Assembly (NCBI GenBank): GCA_019323655.1
Contig: JAHWGX010000083.1
Coordinates: forward strand, 1-5,201
DNA length: 5,201 nucleotides
DNA from: Candidatus Woesearchaeota archaeon
Lineage (GTDB): Archaea > Nanobdellota > Nanobdellia > Woesearchaeales > GW2011-AR4
Direction: 5' to 3'
The translations under genes and the position numbers were made by a program. Shown piece by piece: positions 4,526 through 5,201 of this stretch; positions within the stretch are counted from its first letter, which is position 1; each line of letters begins with the position of its first letter. The notes beneath the pieces are model-generated. The model saw only the letters and a list, made by a program, of their open reading frames with translations, was not told the origin of the DNA and made no database searches.

Positions 4526-4554
4526 AATACACCCCGCAAAAATAATAGTGTATT
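4526..4554 (-). promoter_or_regulatory. LSm leader: inverted repeat around the Shine-Dalgarno
   Basis: On the minus strand AATACAC (4554-4548) and GTGTATT (4532-4526) are perfect 7-bp complements separated by 15 bases. The ribosome-binding site GGGGTG (4535-4530) is partly inside the second arm. If the transcript starts upstream of 4554, this hairpin would hide the site. If it starts near 4539, the repeat would instead be a DNA element around the transcription start. Confidence 0.4.
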
Positions 4555-4562
4555 CCCATTGG

Positions 4563-4570
4563 TATATAAA
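4563..4570 (-). promoter_or_regulatory. TATA box of the LSm-L37e operon
   Basis: TTTATATA on the minus strand predicts transcription start near 4539, a leader of about 16 bases that includes the Shine-Dalgarno sequence. A second, palindromic TATA-like element at 4612-4621 could also fire in this direction. Confidence 0.55.
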
Positions 4571-4611
4571 TGTTATGTTATCCGAAATTAAATTGCCGCA
4601 AAATTTAGAAA

Positions 4612-4621
4612 TTTTTATAAA
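4612..4621 (+). promoter_or_regulatory. TATA box of rps8e
   Basis: TTTTTATAAA ends 21 bases before the ATG at 4643. The predicted transcription start coincides with the start codon within about two bases, and no Shine-Dalgarno sequence is present; the nearby CCTCC is in the wrong sense. Leaderless ribosomal-protein gene. Confidence 0.6.
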
Positions 4622-4642
4622 CTAGCCAAATATCCTCCTTTT

Positions 4643-5023
4643 ATGGCAATTTCACAACGCAGGTCAATAAGAAGGCCAAGCGGGGGAAAGTATAAGCAGA
4701 AGGGAAGAAAGCAGAAATTTTATGAGCTCGGCAGAGAGCCTGCTCTGACAAAACTCGAGAAAAAAAGGTCCAGGTATGTAAGGGCGCGCAGTGACCACAG
4801 GAAGATAAGGCTTCTCAGCACAGACACTGCAAATTTATTTGACCCCAAGGCAAAAAAGTACGAGCAGATAAAAATCAAGAACATTGTTGAAAATCCCGCT
4901 AACAGGCATTTCGTAAGAAGAAACATAATGACCAAAGGCACAATTATAGAGACAGAAAAAGGCAAGGCAAGAATAACCTCAAGGCCAGGGCAGGACGGGG
5001 TTGTTAATGCTGTGCTGGTTTAA
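4643..5023 (+). CDS. rps8e: Small-subunit ribosomal protein S8e (eS8)
   Basis: A 126-residue basic protein of the archaeal 30S subunit. The start MAISQRRSIRRPSGGKYKQKGRKQKFYELGREP is typical of the family: a rRNA-binding basic tail with the R-P-S-G-G-K turn. The core includes RSRYVRARSDHRKIRLLS, the segment KIKNIVENPANRHFVRRNIMTKGTIIETEKGKARITSRPGQDGVVNAVLV, and an intact C-terminus. Length matches archaeal S8e, which is shorter than the eukaryotic form. It diverges from the LSm-L37e operon across about 120 bases holding both promoters. It appears to be a single-gene, leaderless unit; only a weak T-rich stretch (5024-5040) follows. Confidence 0.96.
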   Translation: MAISQRRSIRRPSGGKYKQKGRKQKFYELGREPALTKLEKKRSRYVRARSDHRKIRLLSTDTANLFDPKAKKYEQIKIKNIVENPANRHFVRRNIMTKGTIIETEKGKARITSRPGQDGVVNAVLV

Positions 5024-5157
5024 TCTTAGAATTCTTTCTCCATAAAAAATTAAATCAGCCATACCTCAAAATCATTGTATAGTACCGAATTAAGTTTACA
5101 CTTTTTTGGCAATAATTATCCTGATATTAGTATATCAATTATGTAGAAAAAACCCTT
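5024..5157. other. AT-rich intergenic region after rps8e
   Basis: About 130 bases with no convincing gene on either strand. T-rich sequence (TTCTTTCTCC, and CTTTTTT at 5101-5107) could end transcription of rps8e. AGTATATC at 5129-5136 is a possible TATA box for a gene starting at 5158. Confidence 0.4.
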
Positions 5158-5201
5158 ATGCATCAATCCTGCTGGAAATGTAAACCTAAACCGTTACCGT
5201 C
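5158..5201 (+). CDS. Possible 5' end of a small Cys-containing protein (partial)
   Basis: An ATG at 5158 opens a frame to the window edge reading MHQSCWKCKPKPLP. The CWKC pair followed by prolines resembles the start of small archaeal zinc-ribbon proteins. A TATA-like AGTATATC (5129-5136) is spaced for a leaderless start at about 5160, as for other genes here. With only 14 codons visible, chance cannot be excluded. Confidence 0.35.
   Translation, partial: MHQSCWKCKPKPLP

Noticed and set aside
4195..4527. 110-codon plus-strand open frame opposite L37e and LSm
   Set aside because: It is the shadow of two clearly identified conserved genes; its composition (Ser/Leu/Phe) is typical of antisense frames.
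4720..4965. 81-codon minus-strand open frame opposite rps8e
   Set aside because: Shadow of the S8e gene.
1..5201. CRISPR arrays, insertion sequences, att sites
   Set aside because: No regularly spaced repeats, transposase motifs or terminal inverted repeats were found on reading both strands.

Overview
The window is archaeal. It carries ribosomal proteins S8e and L37e, an Sm-like (LSm) protein, a zinc-ribbon DUF5679-type protein, a helix-turn-helix/zinc-ribbon regulator, an M29-type aminopeptidase and TATA-box promoters placed about 24 bases before starts. The moderately low GC, tight packing, many tiny Cys-rich or membrane proteins and leaderless genes suggest a DPANN-type lineage (Woesearchaeota/Pacearchaeota-like). 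That placement is an inference from style, not a search result.

Left part (1-1511): the tail of a plus-strand gene ends at 80. Two minus-strand genes follow: a small membrane protein (111-338) and a 360-residue M29-family aminopeptidase (429-1511). The aminopeptidase diverges from a plus-strand HTH/zinc-ribbon regulator (1593-1865) across an 80-base promoter region. That region holds a 7-bp palindrome between the aminopeptidase TATA box and its start, plus a third half-site. A HAD-family phosphatase (1911-2582) and a 48-residue zinc-ribbon protein (2689-2835) follow, each with its own promoter; a T-rich terminator ends this run.

Middle (2908-4079, minus strand): a zinc-finger/two-TM membrane protein gene looks broken by loss of one TG dinucleotide right at its start codon. 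Upstream of it lie two small membrane-protein genes that overlap by 4 bases (ATGA). They sit directly behind a tRNA gene.

The main discovery is that tRNA. Positions 3914-4079 (minus) encode a tRNA-Leu(UAG) interrupted by three introns: 20 nt in the D loop, 42 nt at the canonical 37/38 site and 20 nt in the T loop. Each is flanked by a recognisable bulge-helix-bulge fold. Removing them gives a well-formed 84-nt class II tRNA. Naive ORF calling reads the downstream membrane gene back into this tRNA.

Right part: an LSm-L37e operon (4523 to 4117, minus) diverges from rps8e (4643-5023, plus). The window ends in what may be the first 14 codons of a Cys-containing protein (5158 onward).

Across the window, first genes mostly start within 0-8 bases of the predicted transcription start (leaderless), whereas the LSm and DUF5679-type genes have Shine-Dalgarno leaders.
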